Assembly: GCA_012270065.1 (NCBI GenBank)
Contig: JAAXJB010000059.1
Coordinates: forward strand, 1-61,141
Direction: 5' to 3'
From: Rubripirellula sp.
GTDB taxonomy: Bacteria > Planctomycetota > Planctomycetia > Pirellulales > Pirellulaceae
DNA length: 61,141 nt
The notes beneath the pieces were generated by a model, which was given only the letters and a program-made list of their open reading frames with translations, did not search any database and had not been told where the DNA came from. This document shows positions 61,084 through 61,141 of the stretch, piece after piece. Made by a program: the position numbers and the translations under genes. Position 1 is the first letter of the stretch, and the number at the start of each line of letters is the position of its first letter.

Positions 61084-61141
61084 GTGACCTGCGCACCCGT
61101 GACCTGTGTACGAGTGACCTGTGCGCGAGTGACCTGTGCGC
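61084..61141. repeat. 15-bp tandem repeat array running off the window
   Basis: Almost four units of 15 bp (starts 61084, 61099, 61114, 61129), each beginning GTGACCTG and ending in a variable part. The array continues beyond the window. It lies downstream of the cyclophilin. Confidence 0.9.

Noticed and set aside
61084-61141. CRISPR array
   Set aside because: The units are 15 bp and contiguous, with no spacers; it is a simple tandem repeat.

Overview
The window looks like chromosomal DNA of a planctomycete, most likely of the Pirellulaceae (Rhodopirellula-like) group. This is inferred from lineage-typical families rather than from a marker gene: a DUF1559 prepilin-like protein with an H-X9-DG end, a TIGR03009-type secreted protein, an LEPR-motif giant protein with SdrD B-like repeats, a TPR/CRTAC1 (ASPIC/UnbV) lipoprotein beside multiheme cytochromes, and a bacterial Ser/Thr kinase with a DWG motif. 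No rRNA, integrase, transposase or CRISPR array was seen. All six tRNAs lack an encoded CCA.

Layout. 0-2.3 kb: tRNA-Met, a VOC protein and two genes broken by in-frame stops (queD and a secreted protein). 2.6-7 kb: an SMP-30-like protein, a membrane-anchored leucine-rich-repeat protein and a small membrane protein ending in a 22-bp tandem repeat. 7-11 kb: two tandem purine nucleoside phosphorylases, then a GXGXG protein and a glutamate-synthase-like protein. 11-17 kb: a metallopeptidase/lectin-like secreted protein, an iron-type binding lipoprotein, a GT2 enzyme, hisI with a BtuF-like protein, RidA and a methyltransferase. 18-26 kb: a TPR/CRTAC1 lipoprotein and two divergent multiheme c-type cytochromes (8 and 7 CXXCH). 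26-34 kb: DUF1559 protein and a minus-strand glycosyltransferase group (GT2, two polytopic GT-C-like proteins, one GT39/TPR fusion) with a small acidic lipoprotein. 34-45 kb: RND exporter, FmdB-type zinc ribbon with an isochorismatase-like hydrolase, TIGR03009 protein, a Tat-like WD40 protein and the 1610-residue SdrD-like protein. 45-50 kb: a PilT-like ATPase followed by a GspE homologue whose ATPase motifs are lost, and a glycosyltransferase. 50-55 kb: the translation/transcription operon tRNA-Thr(TGT), tRNA-Tyr, tRNA-Gly, tRNA-Thr(GGT), tuf, tRNA-Trp, secE, nusG, rplK. 55-61 kb: protein kinase, type II glutamine synthetase, two paralogous membrane proteins sharing a Coa1-like domain, and a cyclophilin.

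The most interesting items are the CRTAC1/multiheme cytochrome locus, the pseudo-ATPase GspE homologue next to an intact PilT-like motor, the pair of Coa1-like domain proteins with swapped membrane modules, the divergent GXGXG/TIM-barrel pair, and the nonsense-interrupted genes at the left end. All function calls rest on reading motifs by eye; no database search was run.
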